DNA of 64,000 nt from Actinopolyspora saharensis (GTDB lineage: Bacteria > Actinomycetota > Actinomycetes > Mycobacteriales > Pseudonocardiaceae): contig NZ_FNKO01000002.1 of assembly GCF_900100925.1 (NCBI RefSeq), positions 1,798,001-1,862,000 of the forward strand, in the 5' to 3' direction. The notes beneath the pieces were generated by a model that was not told the origin of the DNA, did not search any database, and saw only the letters and a list, made by a program, of their open reading frames with translations. Shown piece by piece: positions 40,742 to 49,383 of this stretch; positions within the stretch are counted from its first letter, which is position 1, and each line of letters begins with the position of its first letter. The position numbers and the translations under genes were made by a program.

Positions 40742-41548
40742 GTGCCACGTGCGGAACTCGCGGATTTCCTGCGCACCAGGCGGGCTCGCCTCACCCCGGC
40801 CGACGTGGGCGTGCCCTCCGGGCAGCGCAGGCGCACACCGGGGCTGCGTCGTGACGAGGTGGCCCGGCTCGCCCACATGTCCGTCGACTACTACACCCGC
40901 CTGGAGCAGGCCCGCGGACCGCGTCCCTCCGCGCGCGTGCTGGACACGCTCGCCGAAGCTCTGCACCTCTCGCTGGCGGAGCGAACGCACCTCTTCCGGC
41001 TGGCCGGTGCGGCCCCCGCACCTCCCGCCGAACCGGTGCGTCGCGTTCGCCCCCACGTGGCCGCGATGCTGCACCGGGTCCCGGGCACGGCTGCTCTCGT
41101 CACCGACGCCACCTACAACGCGGTCGCCTGGAACCCTCTGGCGGAGGCCCTGCTCGAAGGTCTGCGGGACGAGCCGAACCTCGCCCGCCGCCACTTCCTG
41201 CGGCTCGGGCCCGCCGAGAGTCCCGAGACGGAGGCGTTCGGGCCCATCGCGGCGGCGCGACTGCGCGCGGCCAGCGCGCGGTACCCGGACGACGAACCGC
41301 TCTCCCGGCTGCTGTCCGAGCTGTTCGCCCGCAGCGCCGAGTTCCGCGGACTGTGGGACACCCACCCGGTCCACGCCCCCGGGAACCGGCGCAAGGTTCT
41401 CACCCACTCCGAGCTCGGTCGGCTCCGCGTCAACTGCGACGTGCTGCCGATGGACGAGGACGACCAGCAGCTCGTCCTCGTCACGGCCGATCCCGGGTCC
41501 CCCACGGCCGAGGTGTTCGCCCGGCTGGGCGAGCGGCACGGCTCGTAG
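40742..41548 (+). CDS. XRE regulator with MmyB-like ligand-binding domain
   Basis: From GTG 40742 (AGGAGG upstream) the product has 268 residues. It has an N-terminal HTH (LADFLRTRRARLTPADVGVP, TPGLRRDEVARLAHMSVDYYTRLEQARGP) and a C-terminal PAS-like MmyB domain (VTDATYNAVAWNPLAEALL ... HPELG-type segment THSELGRLRVNCDVLPMDEDDQ). Family members bind fatty-acid-like ligands and usually regulate an adjacent SDR gene, which matches the divergent neighbour here. Confidence 0.9.
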   Translation: MPRAELADFLRTRRARLTPADVGVPSGQRRRTPGLRRDEVARLAHMSVDYYTRLEQARGPRPSARVLDTLAEALHLSLAERTHLFRLAGAAPAPPAEPVRRVRPHVAAMLHRVPGTAALVTDATYNAVAWNPLAEALLEGLRDEPNLARRHFLRLGPAESPETEAFGPIAAARLRAASARYPDDEPLSRLLSELFARSAEFRGLWDTHPVHAPGNRRKVLTHSELGRLRVNCDVLPMDEDDQQLVLVTADPGSPTAEVFARLGERHGS

Positions 41549-41991
41549 CTCGGGCGGCCTCACCCGCCGCGGGAGCGGTGGGAACCGGTGACCACGCACC
41601 TCCGGGACGCGGAAACCCCGGCACCGGCTTTCGGGAATCCGTCGAATCCCCGAGGCGCTGCCGGGGGAATCGATAATCGCGCAGGGCGTGAAAAGTGCCG
41701 TGATGACCGCGCTCGGGCACGAATCGTGCGGATCGGATTACGCAGTGCGAACTGATCCGCGCGTCCTGCCGGATCGCGGTGTTCGACCGTTTCGCCCGGC
41801 TTTCGCGTTGTCCGCGCGGACAAGGAAATGGGAAAACTCGTGTGGGACCACATGAATACGTCGTGGGTGAGGTCACCTACTATCCACCGCACACTTACCG
41901 CGAATACACGTGTTGGCCTCGCGACACGAACGTCGATCCAGCAGTCCGCCTCGTCGGGAGTGCATGTGCCATCTCGGCTGAAGGAGTAGCA
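41549..41991. other. 443-bp gap upstream of the symporter gene
   Basis: The symporter's reading frame stays open back to 41779, but its codon pattern and the AGGAG site place the start at 41992. The gap should hold the promoter and leader. No clear operator, riboswitch or extra gene is seen. Confidence 0.5.
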
Positions 41992-43512
41992 GTGTTTGAG
42001 ATCAGCCCATCGGTACTGACGACCTTCGCCGCGTACCTGGTCGTCATGATCGTGATCGGGGTGTGGGTGTACCGACGAACCAACACCCTCGCGGACTTCG
42101 CTCTCGGCGGCCGTCGCCTGAACGCCCCGACGGCAGCGCTCTCGGCGCAGGCCAGCGACATGTCCGGATGGTTGCTGCTGGGCCTGCCCGGAGCGGTCTA
42201 CGCCCAGGGGGTGGGGGCGACCTGGATCGCGGTGGGACTCGCCCTCGGCACCTACCTCAACTGGTTGTTCATCGCTCCACGGCTGCGCACCTACACCGAG
42301 CGGGCGAGCAACGCGGTGAGCCTGTCCGCCTACCTGGAGTCGCGCTTCGAGGATCGGAGTCGGGCGCTGCGCATGGTCTCCGCCCTGGTGATCGTGGTGT
42401 TCTTCACCGTGTACGTGGCCAGCGGTCTCGTCGCGGGCGGCGTGCTGTTCGAGGACCTGTTCGGCGTGGACTCGAGGCTGGCGATCACCGTGTCCGTGGC
42501 GGTGATCGTGCTGTACGCCTTCCTCGGCGGCTTCCTCGCGGTGAGCTTCACCGACGTGGTGCAGGGAACGCTGATGTTCCTGGCCCTGCTGGTGCTGCCG
42601 CTGATCGGGATCACCCTGCTTGGCGGGTTCGGCGGGCTGGGGAGCTCGCTGGCCGAGCACTCCCCGGCGCTGCTGGACATGGGGCAGGAGGCGAGCTTCA
42701 CCGACGGGAGCTGGTCGAGCGGCAGCGAGCTCGGGTTCATCTCGATCGTGTCCCTGCTGGCCTGGGGGCCGGGCTACTTCGGCCAGCCGCACATCCTCGC
42801 CCGGTTCATGGGCATCCGCAGCGTGCACCACATTCCGGTGGCCCGCCGGATCAGCATCAGCTGGGTGCTGGTGACCCTGGCCGGGACCTCGCTGGTCGGC
42901 CTGGTCGGCATCGGTCTGCTGGACCAGCCGCTGGACAATCCGGAGCGGGTGTTCATCGCGCTGGCGCAGCAGCTGCTCAACCCCTGGATCGCCGGCGTCC
43001 TGCTGGCCGCCGTGCTCGCCGCGATCATGTCCTCGGCCGACAGCCAGCTGCTGGTCGCCTCCACGGCGTTGACCGAGGACTTCTACCGCGCCTTCGTCAA
43101 CAGGACCGCCTCGGAGCGGGCCCTCGTGTGGGTCGGGCGGGGCGCCGTGATCGTGGTGGCGATCGTCGCCTACGTGATCGCGCTCGGCGGTGGTGCGGTG
43201 CTGGACATCGTGTCCTACGCGTGGGCCGGCTTCGGTTCCTCCTTCGGCCCGGTGATCCTGCTTTCGCTGTTCTGGTCGCGCATGACCTGGACCGGAGCGC
43301 TCGGCGGCATCGTCGGCGGCGCGGTCACCGTCGTGGTCTGGCAGAACGTGGACGTGCTCAACGGAACGGGCGTTTACGCGATGATCCCGGGCTGGGCCGT
43401 GGCGCTGCTGGCCATCGTGGTGTTCAACGGGCTAGGCAAGCGCCCCGAGCGGCTCTGGTCCGGGGACATGAGCGAGCCCGTCGAGGAGCGCACGACCGCG
43501 GCCGCTGATTGA
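41992..43512 (+). CDS. putP: Sodium:solute symporter, PutP-like (SSS family)
   Basis: From GTG 41992 (AGGAG five nt upstream) the product has 506 residues with about 13 membrane helices. Hallmarks include FALGGRRLNAPTAALSAQASDMSGWLLLGLPGAVY (the PutP substrate and sodium region), LYAFLGGFLAVSFTDVVQG and GYFGQPHILARFMGI. AAIMSSADSQLLVASTALTED, the SSS signature with sodium ligands, is also present. It most resembles sodium/proline symporters; proline or a related compatible solute is the likely substrate. It is monocistronic and followed by a hairpin. Confidence 0.9.
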   Translation: MFEISPSVLTTFAAYLVVMIVIGVWVYRRTNTLADFALGGRRLNAPTAALSAQASDMSGWLLLGLPGAVYAQGVGATWIAVGLALGTYLNWLFIAPRLRTYTERASNAVSLSAYLESRFEDRSRALRMVSALVIVVFFTVYVASGLVAGGVLFEDLFGVDSRLAITVSVAVIVLYAFLGGFLAVSFTDVVQGTLMFLALLVLPLIGITLLGGFGGLGSSLAEHSPALLDMGQEASFTDGSWSSGSELGFISIVSLLAWGPGYFGQPHILARFMGIRSVHHIPVARRISISWVLVTLAGTSLVGLVGIGLLDQPLDNPERVFIALAQQLLNPWIAGVLLAAVLAAIMSSADSQLLVASTALTEDFYRAFVNRTASERALVWVGRGAVIVVAIVAYVIALGGGAVLDIVSYAWAGFGSSFGPVILLSLFWSRMTWTGALGGIVGGAVTVVVWQNVDVLNGTGVYAMIPGWAVALLAIVVFNGLGKRPERLWSGDMSEPVEERTTAAAD

Positions 43513-43522
43513 TGCCTCTCGT

Positions 43523-43550
43523 TCGGGCCGGAGCGGGCGCTTCGGCCCGA
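43523..43550 (+). terminator. Hairpin terminator after symporter gene
   Basis: TCGGGCCG and CGGCCCGA form an 8-bp stem with a 12-nt loop, 10 bp past the symporter stop. Confidence 0.7.
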
Positions 43551-43756
43551 TCAGCGGAAGAAGCTCCGGTGCGTGAGTCGGATGCAGTACGAGGCCGAGC
43601 AGCTCGCCGCGCAGGTGGCTGCTCACCAGCGGCCCAGCGCTCCCGAGGTGCCGACTCACGTGCCGGCTGCCCGGTCACCTGCGCAAACCGCCGTACGCAC
43701 TCTCCGAGGTGAGTGTTTTCCCGGAGTTCGCTCGGTGCGAGTACTGATGCCCCGTC

Positions 43757-43809
43757 CACGATCGTGATGATGTGCTGAGTTCCCGAGGGGCGGAACTCAC
43801 ACGATCGTG
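43757..43809. repeat. Two CACGATCGTG palindromes around a GAGTTCC/GGAACTC stem
   Basis: The 10-bp palindrome CACGATCGTG occurs at 43757 and again at 43800, with GAGTTCC-8 nt-GGAACTC between. The whole block is symmetrical, in the 690-bp gap between the symporter and antiporter genes, upstream of a small candidate membrane-protein gene. The stretch 43551-43756 holds no convincing gene. Confidence 0.6.
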
Positions 43810-43865
43810 TCTGAGGCGTGGAGCTCTCCCCGGTTGGAACCGGACGAGTGAACGGGAGAGTGTCG

Positions 43866-44345
43866 GTGCGGCGAAGCGATTCCTCCGGGCGTGCGACCCG
43901 GGAGAGCACTCGCGCGAACGAAGGGGTTTCCCCGGACTGGGTGGTGACCGCCCTCGCGCTGTTCGTCGGCTGGTACCTGACCGCGCGCTACGTCGGGGAC
44001 AACTACGGTTGGTACTGGCCCTGGGTTCTGCTGGTGCTCTGCCTGCTAGTGCTGTTCGGCCGGCGGAGGAGGTCGAAGAGGTCGTCCCGGAGGGGCCCCG
44101 AGCATGAGAGGCCTTCGGCGCGCCGGGAACGAGCGGACGAGCGGCGGACGAGCCAGGGAACGCCGCCGGTCACCGACGGGGGCCGGGACCGGCGGCGCTG
44201 CACTCACGCCGCTTCGGAGGGCTCACCCGCCGGTGTGCGCGTGTCGCGGGACAGCCTCCGCAGCACGACGACGGCCGCGGCGAAGAACGCGAGCGCGACG
44301 AGCAGGCCGATCGAGCCGCTGCCCGTCAGCCCGAGAGCCAAGTAG
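43866..44345 (+). CDS. Candidate small membrane protein
   Basis: From GTG 43866 (GGGAG seven nt upstream) a protein of about 159 residues is predicted. It has two adjacent helices (WVVTALALFVGWYLTARYVG, WYWPWVLLVLCLLVLFG) and then a long basic, disordered tail. The tail runs 142 bp into the antisense of the nhaC-type gene, which is unusual. The real protein may be shorter or the ORF may be non-coding. No family is recognised. Confidence 0.4.
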   Translation: MRRSDSSGRATRESTRANEGVSPDWVVTALALFVGWYLTARYVGDNYGWYWPWVLLVLCLLVLFGRRRRSKRSSRRGPEHERPSARRERADERRTSQGTPPVTDGGRDRRRCTHAASEGSPAGVRVSRDSLRSTTTAAAKNASATSRPIEPLPVSPRAK

Positions 44346-45775
44346 CCGATCGCGGATACGCCCGCGATGATCAGCGCGTAGGGCAGCTGGGTCACCACGT
44401 GGTCGATGTGGTGCGCCTGCGCACCGGCCGAGGACATGATCGTGGTGTCCGAGATGGGCGAGCAGTGGTCGCCCCAGATCGCACCGGCCAGCACCGCCCC
44501 CAGCACGGGGAACATCAGCCCGGGATCGGTCGAGGCGGCTATGTCCGCGGCGATCGGCAGCATGATGCCGAACGTTCCCCAGGACGTGCCGGTGGACAAC
44601 GACATGAACCCCGCTATGAGGAAGATCAGCAGCGGGATCAGCGCGGTGTCGATGCGCCCGCTGACCAGGCCGGCGAGGTACTCCCCCGTGCCCAGCTGGT
44701 CGATCACCTCGATGATGGTCCAGGCGAACAGCAGGATCCAGATGGCGGGCATCATCGACCTCACCCCGGACCACAGCCCGCGCCCCAGGGCCGCGTTGCC
44801 GGTGCCGCGGCGACGGGCGAGGAGGAGTGCGACGATCCAGCCGACGAGCCCGCCGCACAGCAGCGAAGTGGGCACGTCGGTGCTCTCGAGGACCGAGAGC
44901 GGAGTGACCTCGGAGCTCGCCCGCGCCCCTGTCACGATCATCGCGGTGACGGTGGCGATCACCAGGGCCGCGATGGGCAGCACGAGGTCCCTGATCCTGC
45001 CCGCGGGGTTGACCGGCTCGTCCCCGGTCCCGTCCGCGGCGGTCCCCTTGGCCGGATCGGTGAGCCCCCGGCCGCTGAGAGCCCGCTTCTCGTGGGTGCG
45101 CATCGGACCGACGTCGAGGCCGAAGAACACCACGCAACCGACCATGAGCAGTGCGATCAGGGCGTAGTAGTTGACGGGCACGGTCCTGAGGAAGGCTTCC
45201 AGCCCGCCCGCGCCCGCGAATCCGCTCACCGTGGCCATGCCGGCGAACACGGAGATTATGTAGGCGCCCCAGCTGGATATGGGCATGAGAATGCAGATCG
45301 GGGCCGAGGTGGAGTCGACGGTGTAGGCGAGCTTGGCCCTGGATATTCCGTGCCGGTCGGTAACCGGGCGGGAGACGTTGCCGACCACCAGCGCGTTGAA
45401 GTAGTCGTCGATGAACAGGATCACCCCGAGCAGCGCCGGGAAGGAGAGCGTCCCGCGGCGCGTCGCGAAGCGGTGAGCGGCCCATTCCGCGAACGATCTG
45501 CTGCCGCCGCACGTCGAAATGATGGCCGCGGTCATCCCCAGGACGATCAGAAAGCAGAGAATGAACACGTTGCCGGTGTTCACCCCGCCGTCCGACACGA
45601 ATATCCCCGTCACGATCTCGTAGAGCATGCCCAGGGAGGGCAGCGGTTCGAACCCGTTCAGCAGCGCCGCACCGGAAATGATTCCGATGCTCAGCGAAAG
45701 CAGAACTTTTCGTGAGAGCACGACCAGCCCGAGAGCCAGTATCGGTGGGATCAGGGATAAGAACGAGTCGGACAT
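44204..45775 (-). CDS. nhaC: Na+/H+ antiporter, NhaC family
   Basis: From ATG 45775 (AGGAG seven nt upstream) the product has 523 residues with 11-13 membrane helices. Recognisable segments are LGVILFIDDYFNALVVGNVSRPVTDRHG-like (conserved aspartates), SAPICILMPISSWGAYIISVF and LSTGTSWGTFGIMLPIAADIA, followed by IWGDHCSPISDTTIMSSAGA near the end. These match the NhaC/YuiF antiporter group, exchanging cytoplasmic sodium (or malate/lactate variants) for protons. With the nearby sodium symporter it suggests sodium cycling. An upstream in-frame extension to 46003 is rejected. Confidence 0.9.
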   Translation of the reverse strand: MSDSFLSLIPPILALGLVVLSRKVLLSLSIGIISGAALLNGFEPLPSLGMLYEIVTGIFVSDGGVNTGNVFILCFLIVLGMTAAIISTCGGSRSFAEWAAHRFATRRGTLSFPALLGVILFIDDYFNALVVGNVSRPVTDRHGISRAKLAYTVDSTSAPICILMPISSWGAYIISVFAGMATVSGFAGAGGLEAFLRTVPVNYYALIALLMVGCVVFFGLDVGPMRTHEKRALSGRGLTDPAKGTAADGTGDEPVNPAGRIRDLVLPIAALVIATVTAMIVTGARASSEVTPLSVLESTDVPTSLLCGGLVGWIVALLLARRRGTGNAALGRGLWSGVRSMMPAIWILLFAWTIIEVIDQLGTGEYLAGLVSGRIDTALIPLLIFLIAGFMSLSTGTSWGTFGIMLPIAADIAASTDPGLMFPVLGAVLAGAIWGDHCSPISDTTIMSSAGAQAHHIDHVVTQLPYALIIAGVSAIGYLALGLTGSGSIGLLVALAFFAAAVVVLRRLSRDTRTPAGEPSEAA

Positions 45776-46365
45776 CGGCGCGCTCCTGGAGAATTCTCGG
45801 GGCTGTTTGACGTGGCCGCACCGCGGCGTGGAGGATACGGTACCGACAGGCCGCAAGGGGGCGAGGTGCTCGCTCGGTCCGGACTTTCCGGGTGTGGTTC
45901 CCGGCCGGATGCGGCTTCGGATCGAGTCGAGTCGGGTTCGCTGTCGGTTACATTTCTCCGCGTCGTATCTGCTCGGGGCGTGCTTGGGAGTGGCCCGTTT
46001 CATCGGGCGGTCCGGGCCGTGGCCGCCTCGACCAGGATAGCAAAAATGCCGGTGAAACTATTTTTCCCCGACTGGCGCTCTCGGCGGATACCCTGCTGGT
46101 GACGCGATGATTTCCCGTACTTTCTTGACCCGGTGTTCACGGCGCCGAAACAGGATTCGAACACGCTCGGTGCGCTTTTCGTTCCGCTGCGGGAATCGTT
46201 CCGGGTGCTGCGGGCTCCGGGGCGAAGGGGGTGTTCAGCCGTCGGGTGGATGCGGAGCTCCTCCGCGCTCCTCCGGGCGGGTGGCGGGCCGCGGCGGCTG
46301 CTTCGCCGGCTCGGTCGAGTCTTCCCTCCGGCGGCGAAAGCTGACGCAGTGAACTCGGATGCTGC

Positions 46366-46412
46366 TCCGAACGAGTGATAATTCGATCAAAACCTGATCC
46401 GAACGAGTGATA
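46366..46412 (+). repeat. Direct repeat TCCGAACGAGTGATA, two copies 32 bp apart
   Basis: Identical 15-bp copies lie at 46366-46380 and 46398-46412, start-to-start 32 bp, three helical turns. They lie 70-120 bp upstream of the 46484 gene, the position expected for an activator or repressor pair. Confidence 0.7.
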
Positions 46413-46429
46413 CCCGGCTTCTTCGGGGG

Positions 46430-46469
46430 CACGTTCAGTCACATTCGCGGCAGGGTTCGACTGAACGTG
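46430..46469. promoter_or_regulatory. Perfect 11-bp inverted repeat just upstream of the 46484 gene
   Basis: CACGTTCAGTC (46430) and GACTGAACGTG (46459) flank an 18-nt spacer. The right arm ends 14 bp before the start codon, so it could be an operator or a leader RNA hairpin near the ribosome-binding site. Confidence 0.72.
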
Positions 46470-46483
46470 TCGAAGGGAGAGCC

Positions 46484-47176
46484 ATGGCGGAGTATCCGAT
46501 ACGCACGGACAAGAACGGGAACAAGTACCCCCTCCGGGGAAGAAAGGGTTCCGGCGGGGTTCTGATTGCGGGAGGAATCGCGATGGCAATGGCCGCTTCG
46601 GGGGGAGGTTTGGGAACAACATCCCTCGGCGGTGTGGTCGGCGGCGGGGAATCGGCCGGGGTGTCGGCGGCCGATTCCGCGGTGGTGCGCACGGTCCGGC
46701 AGAACCTCACCGCGAGCAAGCGAGCAGCCCGCAAGGGCAAGAGGAAACGCGCGTGGAGCAGACTGCGCCTGCGGCGAGGCCCCCGACGTCCGCACGAGGC
46801 GGCGGAGTGCGCGGTTCTCTCCCACGGCGGGGTGCGGGACTTCTTCCTGGAGAATCCGTGCCGCGGGCTGGACCGCGTGCAGTTCCCGCTCACCGACGCG
46901 AACGGCGGCACCGTCGTGGTGCTGGTGTCCTGGGTGCGCATGCCCGGCAGGAGGCGGGCCCGCGAGTTCAGGGAACTCATCGACGTGCACGGCACCGGCG
47001 ACATCCGCCCCGTGGTGCCCGGGACCCGGTTCACCGGGCACCACTACGACTCGCAGCGGCGCGGCAGCACCGTGGTGGTGGCCGAGGCCGAACCGGCAGG
47101 CGGAGGAGCACCGGAGGAGGTGCTCGAGACCGTCCCCGAGGTCGCCACGAAACTGCCCGCCCCCGGGAAGGGATGA
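46484..47176 (+). CDS. Actinobacterial hypothetical protein
   Basis: This 230-residue protein is well started (GAAGGGAGA then ATG). The N-terminus is YPIRTDKNGNKYPLRGRKGS. A glycine/alanine-rich stretch (about 25-60) could be a membrane segment, followed by a strongly basic linker (ASKRAARKGKRKRAWSRLRL). A compact C-terminal domain (HGGVRDFFLENPCRGLDRVQ, GGTVVVLVSWVRMPGRRRAR, TRFTGHHYDSQRRGSTVVVA) ends it. I do not recognise a family; similar proteins occur in related actinobacteria, where they sit singly. Upstream repeats suggest tight regulation. It ends 2 bp from the convergent dipeptidase stop. Confidence 0.75.
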   Translation: MAEYPIRTDKNGNKYPLRGRKGSGGVLIAGGIAMAMAASGGGLGTTSLGGVVGGGESAGVSAADSAVVRTVRQNLTASKRAARKGKRKRAWSRLRLRRGPRRPHEAAECAVLSHGGVRDFFLENPCRGLDRVQFPLTDANGGTVVVLVSWVRMPGRRRAREFRELIDVHGTGDIRPVVPGTRFTGHHYDSQRRGSTVVVAEAEPAGGGAPEEVLETVPEVATKLPAPGKG

Positions 47177-47178
47177 CC

Positions 47179-48396
47179 TCACCGGGAAGCGGACCCGCCG
47201 TCGAGCTGCTCCACGGTGGCGATCGACGGTGACTCGGTGCGCCGCAGCCGGTCGGCGACCTCCTCGGCCGCGCGCAGCGCGCGGATCGGGTTGTGCCAGG
47301 TCAGCTTGGCCAGGTCCTGCTCGGACCAGCCGCGGTCGAGCAGCTCGGCCACCAGCTCGGGGTAGCAGGACACGTCCCCCAGCCCCGAAGTGGTGAACAC
47401 CGTGCCGTCGAAGTCGCCGCCGAGCCCGATGTGGTCGACCCCGGCCACCTCGCGCATGTGGTCGAGGTGGTCGGCCACATCGGACACGCGCGCGACCGGG
47501 CGCGGTTCGGCCTCCTCGAACTCCCGGCGAGCCCGCCACGCCTCGTCCTCCTCGGCCAGCGGGTGCAGCCCCCGCTCGGCCAGGTACCGGTCGAGCCGGG
47601 CGTCCCACTCGGCGACCTCGGGAAGCACGAACTTCGGCACGAAGGTCGCCATCGCCACCCCGCCGTTGTCCGGCAGCGCGCCCAGCACGTCGTCGGGCAC
47701 GTTGCGGGGGTGATCGCAGACCGCCCGCGCGCTGGAGTGCGAGAAGATCACCGGGGCGCGACTTGCCCGCAGCGCGTCGCGCATCGTGTCGGCGGAGGTG
47801 TGCGACAGGTCCACCAGCATGCCCAGTCGGTTCATCTCGCGCACCACCTCGGCCCCGAAGCGGGTGAGCCCGCCCGCGACTGGTTCGTCGGTGGCCGAAT
47901 CGGCCCAGGGCACGTTGTCGTTGTGCGTGAGCGTCAGGTAGCGCACCCCGAGCTCGTGCAGCCCGCGCAGCGCCCCCATCGAGCAGGCGATGGAGTGCCC
48001 GCCCTCGGCCCCCATCAGGGAGGCCGTCCTGCCGAGCTCGCGGGCCCGCTCGACCTCGGAGGCCGAACCGGCCCACGCCAGTCGCTCCGGGTAGCGCTGG
48101 AGCAGCGCGCGCACGCAGTCCACCTGCTCCAGCGTCGCGGTCACCGCGGTCTCGCCCGCGAGGTCCGTGCGCACGTACACCGACCAGAACTGCGCACCGA
48201 CCCCGCCGGACTCCAACCGCCCCAGATCCGTGTGCAGCGATTCCGACTGGTCCTCGGTGAGTTCCCTGCGGGCGAGGTCGTAGCCGACCTGCTCCCGCAG
48301 CGCCCAGGGCAGGTCGTTGTGACCGTCCAGGACCGGGGTGGTGGCCAGCAGCCTTCGGGCGCGGTCGCGCGATTCGGCGCGCGCTGTCTCGCTCAT
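47179..48396 (-). CDS. Membrane dipeptidase, renal dipeptidase-type (peptidase M19)
   Basis: From ATG 48396 the product has 405 residues of amidohydrolase-type barrel. Metal ligands appear in order: LDGHNDLPW (HxD), [13 protein letters not shown] (bridging glutamate), [12 protein letters not shown] and [19 protein letters not shown] (histidines), and [11 protein letters not shown] (aspartate). These zinc enzymes cleave dipeptides, including D-containing ones. There is no signal peptide, so it is cytosolic. An open frame far upstream (to 50946) is antisense shadow. It may help recycle peptidoglycan or scavenge peptides; it is monocistronic. Confidence 0.93.
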   Translation of the reverse strand: MSETARAESRDRARRLLATTPVLDGHNDLPWALREQVGYDLARRELTEDQSESLHTDLGRLESGGVGAQFWSVYVRTDLAGETAVTATLEQVDCVRALLQRYPERLAWAGSASEVERARELGRTASLMGAEGGHSIACSMGALRGLHELGVRYLTLTHNDNVPWADSATDEPVAGGLTRFGAEVVREMNRLGMLVDLSHTSADTMRDALRASRAPVIFSHSSARAVCDHPRNVPDDVLGALPDNGGVAMATFVPKFVLPEVAEWDARLDRYLAERGLHPLAEEDEAWRARREFEEAEPRPVARVSDVADHLDHMREVAGVDHIGLGGDFDGTVFTTSGLGDVSCYPELVAELLDRGWSEQDLAKLTWHNPIRALRAAEEVADRLRRTESPSIATVEQLDGGSASR

Positions 48397-48558
48397 GGGG
48401 GCACCGTTCTCTCGGTTCTCGGCCGACACCGCGATGATCCCAGCTCGCTGCGCAGCACTTCCCGGTGGCGTTGCCGCCGGGGGGCGGGTCTGCGATTTTC
48501 GAGGTGGACGGCGGGATCCGGAACCACCGCCGGTGAGCAGCGCGTGAGGAGTTGGGGC

Positions 48559-49242
48559 GTGTCCGCACCGACAGTGGCACCGACAGTGGCGTTCGACGTT
48601 TTCGGGACCCTCGCCGACCCGGCGAGCTACGCGCTGGGGCTGCGACCGCACACGAGCGAGCCCGAGGTGATAGCGGCCTCGTGGCGGCGCTACCAGCTGG
48701 AGATCTCCTGGTTGCTCACCGCGGCGGGCCGCAAGCTCGACTGGTCCACGGTGACGGCTCAGGCCCTGGACATGGCGCTGGCGGCCACTCACGTTCAGCT
48801 CGGCGAGCAGCAGCGCGCGGCCGCGCTGGAGCGGGTGGCCGTGCCCGAGCTGTTCGAGGGCGTGCCCGAGGTGCTGGACGAGCTCGTCGGCCGCGGGGTC
48901 AGGATGGCCGTGTTCTCGAACGGGGACGTCGGGGGACTGGACAGGATCCTCGCCGAGCACGGGATCGCGGACCGGTTCGAGGAGGTGGTCGGCTGTTCCG
49001 AGGTCGGGGCGTTCAAACCCGCGCCGGAGACGTACCGGCACCTGGCCGCGCGACTGGAGGCCCCGCTCGAGGGGATCTGGCTGGTTTCGGCCAACCCGTT
49101 CGACTGCGCCGGGGCGGCCCTGGTGGGAATGCGGGTGGCGCAGCTGGCTTCGCCAGCGAGCCCGAAGTACCCGTTCGCCCCGGAACCGGAGCTGGTCCTC
49201 GACGGACTCGCCCAGCTGCCCGAAGCCCTGCCGTGGGAGTGA
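48559..49242 (+). CDS. Haloacid dehalogenase, type II (HAD superfamily)
   Basis: From GTG 48559 (GGAG seven nt upstream; an earlier GTG at 48544 is possible) the product has 227 residues. HAD motifs are nucleophile [10 protein letters not shown], motif [11 protein letters not shown], motif III lysine [14 protein letters not shown] and [17 protein letters not shown]. The FGTL nucleophile context and the [10 protein letters not shown] segment are typical of (S)-2-haloacid dehalogenases, though many relatives are phosphatases. It stands alone, divergent from the dipeptidase gene. Confidence 0.88.
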   Translation: MSAPTVAPTVAFDVFGTLADPASYALGLRPHTSEPEVIAASWRRYQLEISWLLTAAGRKLDWSTVTAQALDMALAATHVQLGEQQRAAALERVAVPELFEGVPEVLDELVGRGVRMAVFSNGDVGGLDRILAEHGIADRFEEVVGCSEVGAFKPAPETYRHLAARLEAPLEGIWLVSANPFDCAGAALVGMRVAQLASPASPKYPFAPEPELVLDGLAQLPEALPWE

Positions 49243-49383
49243 TCGTGCTCCTCTGGAGCTTCCGCGCTCCGCGCGGTTTCCGGTAGCACTGTTCCGAATC
49301 GCCTCCGCTCCGGATAATGTGACGCGACTCGCTCCGAGAGCTTTTCGCAACCGTGGTCGTCGAAGCGGACAGGAGGCGGGATC

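Larger units (their letters stand above)
45776..46483. other. 708-bp divergent gap with two repeat signals
   Basis: No convincing gene is seen between the nhaC-type gene and the gene at 46484. ORFs here are arginine/glycine-rich and lack ribosome-binding sites. The right end holds the direct repeat at 46366 and inverted repeat at 46430, listed separately. Confidence 0.5.
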
